Assembly (NCBI GenBank): GCA_017541275.1
Contig: JAFXZM010000049.1
Location: 1-62,640 of the forward strand
Source of the DNA: Oscillospiraceae bacterium
Lineage (GTDB): Bacteria > Bacillota > Clostridia > Oscillospirales > Ruminococcaceae
Direction of reading: 5' to 3'
DNA: 62,640 bases
This document shows, in pieces, positions 18,114 to 25,049 of the stretch (the stretch's first letter is position 1; each line of letters begins with the position of its first letter). The translations under genes and the position numbers were made by a program. The notes under the pieces are model-generated. The model ran no database searches, had not been told where the DNA came from, and saw only the letters and a list, made by a program, of their open reading frames with translations.

Positions 18114-19061
18114 TTATTTTGCGTTGACGGCCTCGCGGACGACCTCCGCGATATGCTCGGCAGAGAGTCCGAACTGTCTGAGCAGATCGGCAGCGGGGCC
18201 GGAGTGGCCGAAGGTGTCGTTCACGCCGATGCGGCGCACGGGAACCGGACAGGCCTCGCAGACAGCCTCCGCAACAGCCGAGCCGAGGCCGCCGATGACG
18301 CTGTGCTCCTCAGCAGTAACGATCGAGCCGGTCTCCTGCGCGGCCTGAACGATCAGCTCCTTATCGAGCGGCTTAATCGTGTGGATATTGATGACGCGGA
18401 CAGAAATACCCTCTGCCGCGAGTGTCTCCGCAGCGATGAGCGCCTCATTGACGAGCAGGCCGGTTGCGATCACGGTCACATCGCTGCCGTTTCGCAGGGT
18501 GACGCCCTTACCGAGCTCGAATTTATAGGTATCGGGGTCATTGATGACCGGAACAGCGAGTCTGCCGAAGCGGCAGTAAACCGGGCCCTCATGCTGAATT
18601 GCGGCCTCGACCGCTGCCTTTGCCTCGACATCGTCAGCGGGATTGATGACGACCATGCCGGGAATGGTGCGCATCAGAGCGAGATCCTCGCAGCACTGAT
18701 GCATCGCGCCGTCCTCGCCGACAGAAATGCCGGCATGTGTAGCGCCGATCTTGACATTGAGATGCGGGTATCCGATGCTGTTGCGGACGATTTCATAGGC
18801 TCTGCCCGCAGCGAACATTGCAAAGGAGGATGCGAACGGGATCATGCCGGCGGCAGCGAGGCCTGCCGCAACGCCCATCATGTTCGCCTCTGCGATGCCG
18901 CAGTCATAGAAGCGGTCGGCATAGGCTTTTTTGAAGATGCCGGTCTTTGTGGCAGCCGCGAGGTCGGCGTCCAGAACGATCAGGTTTTCGTATTTTTCAG
19001 CCAGTGCAACGAGTGCTTCGCCGTAGCTTTCGCGCGTTGCCTTTTTCATCACATCACTCAT
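18114..19061 (-). CDS. Transketolase, C-terminal subunit
   Basis: 315 aa, matching the split-transketolase C subunit, which carries the pyrimidine-binding and C-terminal domains. Visible markers are GIAEANMMGVAAGLAAAG, the FASSFAMFAAGRAYE segment, HAGISVGEDGAMHQCCEDLA and GLGSAVAEAV near the end. Together with the N subunit it moves two-carbon units between sugar phosphates in the non-oxidative pentose phosphate pathway, using thiamine diphosphate. It starts 3 bp after the N-subunit stop codon with GGAGGCG as ribosome binding site, so the two are made together. Confidence 0.95.
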   Translation of the reverse strand: MSDVMKKATRESYGEALVALAEKYENLIVLDADLAAATKTGIFKKAYADRFYDCGIAEANMMGVAAGLAAAGMIPFASSFAMFAAGRAYEIVRNSIGYPHLNVKIGATHAGISVGEDGAMHQCCEDLALMRTIPGMVVINPADDVEAKAAVEAAIQHEGPVYCRFGRLAVPVINDPDTYKFELGKGVTLRNGSDVTVIATGLLVNEALIAAETLAAEGISVRVINIHTIKPLDKELIVQAAQETGSIVTAEEHSVIGGLGSAVAEAVCEACPVPVRRIGVNDTFGHSGPAADLLRQFGLSAEHIAEVVREAVNAK

Positions 19062-19064
19062 TGC

Positions 19065-19904
19065 TCACGCCTCCAATTCTGCGAGCTCGGCCTTCAGCTC
19101 CGCCATAGCTTTTTCGTACTGCTCGGTATTCGGGGCGGTGCCGTGCCATCCGACCTGATTTTCCATAAAGGAAACGCCCTTGCCCTTTGTGCTGTGCTGA
19201 ATGATTGCGACCGGCTGACCGGAAACGCGCTCCGCCTCACGGAAGGCCTTGTCGATCTGGTCGAAATCATGCGCATCGGTTTCGATCACATACCAGCCGA
19301 AGGCGCGGAACTTTTCCGGAATCGGCTCGGGGGAGCAGACCTCGGTAATTTTTCCGTCGATCTGGAGGCCGTTGTTGTCGATGATTGCGGTGAGGTTATC
19401 GAGGCCGTAATGCGCCGCAAACATTGCAGCCTCCCAGACCTGTCCCTCCTCGATTTCGCCGTCGCCGAGGATTGTATAGACATGGTAATTATCATTGCGA
19501 TGCTTGCCGGCGAGCGCCATGCCGCAGGCAGCGGAGATACCCTGACCGAGAGAGCCGCTGCTCATATCCACGCCGGGGATACTGATGCAGGGATGGCCCT
19601 GAAGCCGGGCGCCGATATGCCGGAGGGTCTGCATTTCCTCCATCGGGAAGAAGCCGCGCTCGGCGAGGGCGGCATAGAGAGCCGGGGCGGTGTGGCCTTT
19701 GGAGAGTACAAGGCGGTCGCGCTCGGCAAAATCCGGATTATCCGGATAGACATGCATTCTGGTGAAATAGAGGTAGGTCAGCAGGTCGGCGATAGAGAGA
19801 GAGCCGCCCGGATGACCGGATTTTGCGTGATACACGCCCTCAATAATCCCCATCCGGATTTTGCAGGCATGAATCTGAAGCTGTTTTTTCAGGCTTTCAT
19901 CCAT
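19065..19904 (-). CDS. Transketolase, N-terminal subunit
   Basis: 279 aa, the thiamine-pyrophosphate-binding half of a split transketolase. It shows the GHPGGSLSIADLLTYLYF start motif and the TPP/Mg site GDGEIEEGQVWEAAMFAAHYGLDNLTAIIDNN (GDG followed by NN). KGKGVSFMENQVGWHG is the loop typical of the family. First gene of a two-gene operon with AAAGGAAG ahead of the start and a promoter at 19947-19975. Split transketolases are common in Clostridia and are not broken genes. Confidence 0.95.
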   Translation of the reverse strand: MDESLKKQLQIHACKIRMGIIEGVYHAKSGHPGGSLSIADLLTYLYFTRMHVYPDNPDFAERDRLVLSKGHTAPALYAALAERGFFPMEEMQTLRHIGARLQGHPCISIPGVDMSSGSLGQGISAACGMALAGKHRNDNYHVYTILGDGEIEEGQVWEAAMFAAHYGLDNLTAIIDNNGLQIDGKITEVCSPEPIPEKFRAFGWYVIETDAHDFDQIDKAFREAERVSGQPVAIIQHSTKGKGVSFMENQVGWHGTAPNTEQYEKAMAELKAELAELEA

Positions 19905-19946
19905 TATTCATTCTTCCTTTCCGTGCCGCAGCACATAGCTGTTTTT

Positions 19947-19975
19947 ATTATACTATATTTCGCACAAAAAAGCAA
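19947..19975 (-). promoter_or_regulatory. Promoter of the transketolase operon
   Basis: Minus-strand TTGCTT, 17-bp spacer, TATAAT, about 45 bp before the start codon at 19904. Confidence 0.65.
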
Positions 19976-20223
19976 GCAGTTTTTTCACAGTGGAAAACGG
20001 CTAATCGGGGAGCCCCCGCTGGCGATTTGCTAAAGGCACGGTCAGGCTCATTCTCCCAAGTTTCCAAATACACGCTGCTGATCGCAGCTTTTCTTTTCTG
20101 ACTGGAATTCTGCTGTTGAGCCAATTTAACTGCACAGAAGATGCGAATAGCATCGTGCGTTTTGCATGCAGAATTATAAAGCGTAAATGTGCCTTTAGCA
20201 AAATGGAACCGCGCACTGCGCGG

Positions 20224-20622
20224 GTGGGGAGCCCCCGCCGGCATTTTGCTAAAGCAGCGCATAGGCTCACTCTCCGCAGCAACCTTGCCAAGCGGCGCAG
20301 GAGTGCGCCGCAATTTACGCCATACTCCCATAATCGGGAGCATACACATATCTGCGGCGTTTTCGTTTTATGATTCAATCAGCGAACGCAGTAAAAGCGC
20401 ATAACGAAAAATCTGCGGAACTTAGAGGGATAGGGGTCAGGAAAGCGGGGGCTCGGGGGCGAAAACCTAAGGGGGAAGGGAGAATGAGCGACCGGAGGGA
20501 GCGATCTCCCTTCCCCCTTGGGTTGTCACCCCCGACTCCGAGGATGAAAAGGACGTATGGAAACTGATTTCAGCAGCAGGAAGTCAAATCAAGGCATATC
20601 ATGCGACATTTATTATGATGCG
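20224..20622 (+). repeat. Dispersed ~400-bp structured repeat, copy A
   Basis: It begins with GGGGAGCCCCCGCCGG and ATTTTGCTAAAG, then hairpins CGGCGCA-GGAG-TGCGCCG and CTCCCATAATCGGGAG, the phrase CTGCGGAACTTAGAGGGATA, a very G-rich core (GCGGGGG, CGGGGGCGAAAAC) mirrored by a C-rich half, and ends with AGCAGCAGGAAGTCAAATCA and GGCATATCATGCGA. Close relatives are at 28468, 34923 and 38161. It is intergenic and encodes no supported protein. Confidence 0.85.
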
Positions 20623-20754
20623 AAGATCCCCTGCCCCTCTCCTTGTGGTCTTTTCCTCACACTTGCACCCCGCACCCGGTGAAAAAAACGGTCAGACAAG
20701 GAATAAAAAAGAATGACATAAATCATAAGCAGCTAAATCGTGAATTATCACCGC

Positions 20755-20783
20755 TTGACAATTCAGTGCAGATGTGTTACAAT
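20755..20783 (+). promoter_or_regulatory. Promoter of the queuosine (preQ1) operon
   Basis: TTGACA (20755-20760), exactly 17 bp, TACAAT (20778-20783). The transcript would start near 20790, just ahead of the riboswitch. Confidence 0.85.
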
Positions 20784-20805
20784 AAAGGCTGCGGCATCAG
20801 CCGCC

Positions 20806-20918
20806 GACAGTTCGTTTGCACCATCCTGTCGTAAAACAAAACTAGGGCAGGAAAGACGGCATACAAATGCAAATTATGCGGTACTCCTGTCTGATAATCG
20901 GGCAGGAGTACCGTTTTT
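20806..20918 (+). promoter_or_regulatory. preQ1-I-like riboswitch with intrinsic terminator
   Basis: The aptamer is seen as P1 GACAG...CTGTC (20806-20810 with 20826-20830), the UUC start of loop 1 directly after P1, and the A-rich tail AAAACAAAACUAGG, matching the preQ1-I pattern of a small hairpin plus pseudoknot tail ending in ACUA. GGGCAGG (20845-20851) can pair with CCTGTCT (20886-20892), the 5' part of the terminator, as an antiterminator. The terminator follows (20879-20918). The expected logic, known for this class, is that bound preQ1 favours termination. Its place ahead of preQ1 biosynthesis genes supports the call. Confidence 0.85.
20879..20918 (+). terminator. Riboswitch-controlled terminator
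   Basis: An 11-bp stem CGGTACTCCTG/CAGGAGTACCG followed by TTTTT, ending 21 bp before the queD start codon. It is the expression platform of the preQ1 riboswitch. Confidence 0.88.
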
Positions 20919-20939
20919 ATGAAAACTGGGAGCGATCAC

Positions 20940-21359
20940 ATGTACAGACTGAAAACATCGGCAGCGTTTGACAGCGCACATTTTCTTTCGGGCTACAGCG
21001 GAAAATGTGCAAACCTGCACGGACACCGCTGGGTCATCGAGGCGGAGGCGGGAGCAGAGCAGCTTCAGGCATCGGGCGAAAAGCGCGGCATGGTCATCGA
21101 CTTCGGTGATCTGAAGCAGGCCGTCCGAGCGCTTGCAGATGCCTACGATCACGCGCTGATCTATGAAGCGGGCTCGCTGAAAGAAACGACACTGGATGCG
21201 CTGCGCGGGGAGCAGTTCCGGCTGATCGAGGTGCCGTACCGCCCGACAGCGGAGAATTTCGCGCATGCATTTTATGATGCACTGCTTGCCAAAGGGCTGC
21301 CGGTTCTGCGCGTGACGGTCTATGAGACCCCTGATAACTGCGCGGCATATGAGGTATGA
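20940..21359 (+). CDS. queD: 6-carboxy-5,6,7,8-tetrahydropterin synthase
   Basis: 139 aa. Converts dihydroneopterin triphosphate to 6-carboxytetrahydropterin, the second step to preQ0. The Zn-binding histidines of the PTPS fold are visible (H14 in FDSAHFL, H27 and H29 in LHGHRW), as is the catalytic Cys region (C23 in GKCANLHGH). DHALI and the late YETPDNCA motif complete the family pattern. The start at 20940 has GGGAG seven bases upstream; an in-frame ATG at 20919 lies at the end of the terminator U-tract. First gene of the preQ1 operon. Confidence 0.95.
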   Translation: MYRLKTSAAFDSAHFLSGYSGKCANLHGHRWVIEAEAGAEQLQASGEKRGMVIDFGDLKQAVRALADAYDHALIYEAGSLKETTLDALRGEQFRLIEVPYRPTAENFAHAFYDALLAKGLPVLRVTVYETPDNCAAYEV

Positions 21360-21360
21360 G

Positions 21361-22026
21361 ATGAGCAAAACATATAAGCTGGCAGAGCAATTCATCAGCA
21401 TTAACGGCGAGGGGCAGTGTGCCGGAGAGCTTGCACTGTTTCTGCGGTTTGCGGGCTGCAATCTGCGCTGTGTCTGGTGTGATACGGCATGGGCCTGCGG
21501 CAAGGACGCGCCGCACGAAACGGTTACGCTGCAAAGGCTCGCGGAGATCGCAGCGGACGCACAGGCAAAGGGCGTGCGGAATGTCACGCTGACCGGCGGC
21601 GAGCCGCTCCTTCAGGAGAATATTGCCGCGGCTGCGGAGCATCTCTGCAAAAGCGGAATGCGGGTAGAAATTGAAACAAACGGCGCAGTCAGCCTTGCGC
21701 CGTATCTTGAAACAGGCGCAGTATTCACCATGGATTACAAGCTGCCGTCGAGCGGCATGGAGCGGCATATGCGCACAGAGAATTTCGCGCTGCTGCGGGA
21801 GCGCGACACCGTTAAATTTGTGTGCGGCTCGCGGGAAGATGTATTCCGTGCAAAGGAGATTGCAGAGCAGTACCGGCCGCAGTGCCCGCTGTATCTCAGC
21901 CCGGTGTTCGGACAGATTGACCCCGCAGAGATCGTAGAGATCATGAAGGCGCAGAAAATGGGCGGCTTCCGGCTGCAATTACAGCTTCATAAGTTTATCT
22001 GGGACCCCATGGCGCGGGGCGTCTGA
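21361..22026 (+). CDS. queE: 7-carboxy-7-deazaguanine synthase (radical SAM)
   Basis: 221 aa. A radical-SAM enzyme that contracts the ring of 6-carboxytetrahydropterin to give 7-carboxy-7-deazaguanine. The [4Fe-4S] motif is [13 protein letters not shown] (C-x3-C-x2-C), preceded by the substrate-loop region [30 protein letters not shown] is the SAM-binding GGE motif. It starts one base after the queD stop codon, so translation is probably coupled. Confidence 0.95.
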   Translation: MSKTYKLAEQFISINGEGQCAGELALFLRFAGCNLRCVWCDTAWACGKDAPHETVTLQRLAEIAADAQAKGVRNVTLTGGEPLLQENIAAAAEHLCKSGMRVEIETNGAVSLAPYLETGAVFTMDYKLPSSGMERHMRTENFALLRERDTVKFVCGSREDVFRAKEIAEQYRPQCPLYLSPVFGQIDPAEIVEIMKAQKMGGFRLQLQLHKFIWDPMARGV

Positions 22027-22052
22027 GCATGCAGAAGAACGGAGGGTTTGAA

Positions 22053-22622
22053 ATGATCGACCAGAAAGCAATCGAAGAACATATCCGCGGGATCCTTGTT
22101 GCACTCGGCGAGGACCCTGACAGAGAAGGGCTGCTCGAAACACCGGCGCGCGTGGCGAGAATGTATGCAGAGGTGTTCGACGGCATCAACTATACGAATC
22201 ATGACATCGCAGAGATGTTCAGCAAGCGGTTTGATGCGCCGAAAAACGCAGGGCCGGTTGTTGTGCGGGATATTGAGGTGTTTTCGTACTGTGAGCATCA
22301 TATGGCGCTGATGTATGATATGTCTGTGAATGTGGCATATGTGCCGAACGGAAAGGTGATCGGCTTATCCAAGATCGCGCGCATCTGCGACCTTGCAGCC
22401 AAGCGCCTGCAATTACAGGAGCGGCTTGGTTCGGATATCGCAGAGATCATGATGGAGGCGACCGGCTCGCAGGATGTCGGCGTCGTAATCGCGGGCACGC
22501 ATAGCTGCATGACGGCGCGGGGAATCCGCAATGCCTCCGCCCGAACGGTAACGCAGACATTCTGCGGAAAATTCCGCGAGGACTGGAACCTGCAAAGACT
22601 GATATCGGAGGGCGTAAAGTAA
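22053..22622 (+). CDS. folE: GTP cyclohydrolase I
   Basis: 189 aa. Opens the GTP imidazole ring to give dihydroneopterin triphosphate, the entry step for both folate and queuosine; in this operon it feeds QueD. Zn ligands fit C80, H83 (YCEHHM) and C152 ([10 protein letters not shown]). [14 protein letters not shown] and [11 protein letters not shown] are family motifs. The start at 22053 is chosen because GGAGGG lies six bases upstream; the in-frame ATG at 22029 has none. It overlaps queC by 1 bp. Confidence 0.95.
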   Translation: MIDQKAIEEHIRGILVALGEDPDREGLLETPARVARMYAEVFDGINYTNHDIAEMFSKRFDAPKNAGPVVVRDIEVFSYCEHHMALMYDMSVNVAYVPNGKVIGLSKIARICDLAAKRLQLQERLGSDIAEIMMEATGSQDVGVVIAGTHSCMTARGIRNASARTVTQTFCGKFREDWNLQRLISEGVK

Positions 22623-23320
22623 TGAAGGCATTGGTATTATTCAGCGGGGGCGTAGACAGCACGACCTGTCTGGCGCTTGCGGTTACAAAATACGGTGCAG
22701 CGGAGGTGCTTGCGCTGTCGGTCAGCTACGGGCAGAAGCACACAAAGGAGCTGGAGGCGGCGAAGGCGGTTGCCGCATATTACGGGGTAAAGCTGCAAAC
22801 GCTCGACCTTGCGGCAATTTTCGCAGATTCCAACTGTTCGCTTCTGAAGGGGCGCGAAGCCGAGATTCCGAAGGAGACCTATGCCGAGCAGCTCCGCAAA
22901 ACCGACGGCAAGCCGGTTTCGACCTATGTGCCGTTCCGGAACGGACTGTTTCTGGCCTCTGCGGCGAGCATTGCGCTCTCGCACGGCTGCGGGGTAATCT
23001 ATTACGGCGCACATGCAGACGACGCAGCAGGCAATGCCTACCCGGACTGCTCCGTAGATTTCAATGATGCAATCAATGACGCGATTTTCTACGGCAGCGG
23101 AAAGCAGCTTCATGTAGAGGCGCCGTTTGTGGAATCCAGCAAGGCAGAGATTGTAGCGGTCGGCCTGCGGCTTCAGGCGCCCTATCATCTGACATGGAGC
23201 TGTTATGAGGGCGGAGAGAAGCCCTGCGGGGTCTGCGGCACCTGCCGTGACCGCGCCGCAGCATTTGCAGAGAACGGCATCGCCGACCCCGCGCTGACGC
23301 AGAGCAGCAGAAAGGAGTAA
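22622..23320 (+). CDS. queC: 7-cyano-7-deazaguanine (preQ0) synthase
   Basis: 232 aa. ATP-dependent conversion of 7-carboxy-7-deazaguanine plus ammonia to preQ0. The PP-loop SGGVDST is at residues 8-14, and the Zn-binding C-terminus is CYEGGEKPCGVCGTCRDR. Its ATG shares the last A of the folE stop codon (TAATG), so it is translationally coupled. Confidence 0.96.
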   Translation: MKALVLFSGGVDSTTCLALAVTKYGAAEVLALSVSYGQKHTKELEAAKAVAAYYGVKLQTLDLAAIFADSNCSLLKGREAEIPKETYAEQLRKTDGKPVSTYVPFRNGLFLASAASIALSHGCGVIYYGAHADDAAGNAYPDCSVDFNDAINDAIFYGSGKQLHVEAPFVESSKAEIVAVGLRLQAPYHLTWSCYEGGEKPCGVCGTCRDRAAAFAENGIADPALTQSSRKE

Positions 23321-23324
23321 CCCG

Positions 23325-23540
23325 GTGACGGAAGAAACACATTTTGAGGTACAGCCCGATACCGTCAAGCTAATCGGTGATGTCATGCACGGTGTCGCAG
23401 GAACCTATCAGGGCAGACCGGTCTCGTTTATCTGCGATATCAAGGATCAGTCGATCCTTGTTCCGGAGGGCATGGAGGATGTTTACCACGACATCCTGAA
23501 CGCGGTTGTCCGGTATCTGCGGATCGTCGGAAGAATCTGA
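23325..23540 (+). CDS. Small protein of unknown function in the queuosine operon
   Basis: 71 aa, GTG start at 23325 with AAAGGAG seven bases upstream. It contains [20 protein letters not shown] and [20 protein letters not shown], giving a mixed alpha/beta small acidic protein with no signal peptide, membrane segment or cysteine pair (one Cys). I do not recognise a family. It lies 4 bp after queC and 13 bp before queF, so it is clearly part of the operon. It could be an accessory factor or a small protein regulated with the pathway; no function can be assigned. Confidence 0.8.
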   Translation: MTEETHFEVQPDTVKLIGDVMHGVAGTYQGRPVSFICDIKDQSILVPEGMEDVYHDILNAVVRYLRIVGRI

Positions 23541-23553
23541 GGAGGGAACGGCA

Positions 23554-24048
23554 ATGAGCGAACGGAACAAAGCGCAGGAGGGCATGACCCTGCTTGGCAA
23601 TCAGCACACGAAGTACCCGCAGAATTACGATCCGTCGGTGCTTGAAACCTTTGAGAACAAGCATCCGGACAGGGAATATTTCGTCAAATTCAACTGTCCG
23701 GAGTTCACGAGCCTGTGCCCGATCACCGGCCAGCCGGATTTTGCGACGATCTACATTTCATATGTGCCGCGCATCCGCATGGTTGAGAGCAAGTCGCTGA
23801 AGCTGTATCTGTTCAGCTTCCGGAACCACGGCGATTTTCATGAGGACTGCGTGAATATCATCATGAATGATCTCATCAGGCTGATGGAGCCGGCATATAT
23901 CGAGGTCTGGGGCAAATTTCTGCCGCGCGGCGGCATCTCGATCGACCCCTACTGCAATTACGGAATGCCCGGCACGAAATGGGAGCAGGTCGCGTGGGAG
24001 CGCCTGACGCACCATGACCTGTATCCGGAGCCGGTCGATAACCGCTGA
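23554..24048 (+). CDS. queF: NADPH-dependent preQ0 reductase
   Basis: 164 aa, the short (unimodular) QueF type. Reduces the nitrile of preQ0 to the aminomethyl of preQ1, the last step before insertion into t[14 protein letters not shown] contains the nucleophilic Cys that forms the thioimide; [20 protein letters not shown] is the QueF signature with the NADPH-binding and His/Asp residues. GAGGAGGGAACGGCA precedes the start. The product is the expected riboswitch ligand, closing a feedback loop. Confidence 0.96.
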   Translation: MSERNKAQEGMTLLGNQHTKYPQNYDPSVLETFENKHPDREYFVKFNCPEFTSLCPITGQPDFATIYISYVPRIRMVESKSLKLYLFSFRNHGDFHEDCVNIIMNDLIRLMEPAYIEVWGKFLPRGGISIDPYCNYGMPGTKWEQVAWERLTHHDLYPEPVDNR

Positions 24049-24049
24049 C

Positions 24050-24078
24050 TTGACAAACGCAGTAATCTGTGCTATACT
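24050..24078 (+). promoter_or_regulatory. Promoter of acetyltransferase gene
   Basis: TTGACA (24050-24055), 17 bp, TATACT (24073-24078), starting immediately at the queF stop codon. It gives a roughly 150-nt leader before the start codon at 24236. Confidence 0.8.
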
Positions 24079-24113
24079 GAAACCGCTGCATCACAGCAGC
24101 AAAAATTCATTAT

Positions 24114-24204
24114 AAAGGAGTCCGTTGTTTGAAATTTAACAGCCGACCTGAGATTGCAGCATAACCGGGAGGTTTGCGAATTCAATCTCAACACAAGCCT
24201 CCCG
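24114..24204 (+). promoter_or_regulatory. Leader with possible short ORF and hairpin
   Basis: AAAGGAG (24114-24120) is followed eight bases later by TTG and an 11-codon frame ending TAA (24129-24164). Directly after the stop is a hairpin CGGGAGGTTTG (24166-24176) with CAAGCCTCCCG (24194-24204), without a T-tract. The arrangement of ribosome binding site, mini-ORF and stem resembles translation-controlled leaders, but the mini-ORF has no telling residues and may be chance. Confidence 0.35.
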
Positions 24205-24235
24205 TATCGCCGAACAAATACAGGAGGAACACACC

Positions 24236-24886
24236 ATGAACAATCAGGAATTTTTGATCCGTCCGGAGCAGCGCTCCGATCACCGCGCCGTCGAGGAGCT
24301 GACGCGGCAGGCTTTCTGGAATGTCTATAAGCCCGGCTGCGATGAGCATTATTTCGTGCATATCATGCGCAGTCACCCGGATTTCATACCGGAGCTTGAT
24401 TTTGTCATCACGCACGGCAGCACGGTTGTCGCCAATATCATGTATCTGAAATCGTGGCTGGAGGATGAAGCGGGAACACGCAGAGAGATCCTCTCGTTCG
24501 GGCCGATTTCGGTGCATCCCGCATTTCAGCGGAGAGGGCTCGGCAAGCTGCTGATCTCGCATTCCTGCGAAGCGGCACAGAAGCTGGGCTATGATACCGT
24601 TGTGATCTTCGGCAATCCGGAGAACTACGTGTGCAGCGGCTTCAAAAGCTGCAAGCGGTTCAATGTCTGTCTGGAGGGCGGCCGGTTCCCGAGCGCACTG
24701 CTCGTCAGGGAGCTGAAGGAAGGCGCACTGGACGGCCGGCGGTATATTTACCGGGAAAGCGGCTGTGCGGCGATGATCGAAGCAGAAAAGGCTGAAGCAT
24801 TTGACCGGAGCTTTCCGCCGATGGAAAAGGCGTGGATGCCCAGTCAGGAGAAATTCTACATTTACAGTCATTCGGCAATCGGATAA
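24236..24886 (+). CDS. GNAT-family N-acetyltransferase
   Basis: 216 aa. N-terminal GNAT fold (FLIRPEQRSDHRAVEELTRQ), with the acetyl-CoA pyrophosphate-binding signature VHPAFQRRGLGKLLI (Q/R-x-x-G-x-G/A) preceded by the FGPISV strand. A second block (FGNPENYVCSGFKSC) follows the pattern of YitI/YhbS-like acetyltransferases. The substrate is unknown. It has its own promoter and leader and ends in a terminator, so it is a single-gene unit. CAGGAGGAACACACC precedes the start. Confidence 0.92.
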   Translation: MNNQEFLIRPEQRSDHRAVEELTRQAFWNVYKPGCDEHYFVHIMRSHPDFIPELDFVITHGSTVVANIMYLKSWLEDEAGTRREILSFGPISVHPAFQRRGLGKLLISHSCEAAQKLGYDTVVIFGNPENYVCSGFKSCKRFNVCLEGGRFPSALLVRELKEGALDGRRYIYRESGCAAMIEAEKAEAFDRSFPPMEKAWMPSQEKFYIYSHSAIG

Positions 24887-24894
24887 AAATACCA

Positions 24895-24931
24895 GAAGCG
24901 GAGAACGGCATGTGCCGGTCTCCGCTTTTGT
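24895..24931 (+). terminator. Terminator after the acetyltransferase
   Basis: Stem AAGCGGAGAACGGC paired with GCCGGTCTCCGCTT (one mismatch), followed by TTTTGTC. Confidence 0.85.
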
Positions 24932-24932
24932 C

Positions 24933-24951
24933 TGTCGAAAAAGGTATCGCT
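24933..24951 (+). repeat. Short dispersed repeat, copy 1
   Basis: TGTCGAAAAAGGTATCGCT, also at 28434 and (one mismatch) at 51856. Here it directly follows a terminator and is followed by TCGCTATGA and a GAGTTTGC-ACC-GCAAACTC hairpin (24959-24977). Confidence 0.6.
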
Positions 24952-25049
24952 TCGCTATGAGTTTGCACCGCAAACTCACTCAAAACCCGCCAATGTCCCC
25001 GGCAGGGGTATGGGGACGGAGTCCCCATTTTGAATCCGTCGGAGACGCT

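Larger units (their letters stand above)
19905..20939. other. Long intergenic region with repeat copy A and riboswitch
   Basis: About 1 kb without a protein gene. From left to right: transketolase promoter; a fragment with GGGGAGCCCCCGCTGGC and GATTTGCTAAAGG (20007-20040); full repeat copy A (20224-20622); an AT-rich stretch with no recognisable feature (20623-20754); then the queuosine operon promoter, riboswitch and terminator (20755-20918). Short open frames inside the repeat lack ribosome binding sites. Confidence 0.7.

Noticed and set aside
18114-19904. Transketolase in two pieces taken as a frameshift
   Set aside because: The two reading frames have their own ribosome binding site and the lengths typical for split transketolase subunits.
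18153-20033. A 626-codon plus-strand frame opposite the transketolase genes
   Set aside because: Shadow of the split transketolase; the protein is Cys/His/Arg-rich without a recognisable fold and crosses the transketolase promoter.
20370-20567. Small plus-strand frame inside repeat copy A
   Set aside because: It is not kept open in the other repeat copies and has no ribosome binding site.
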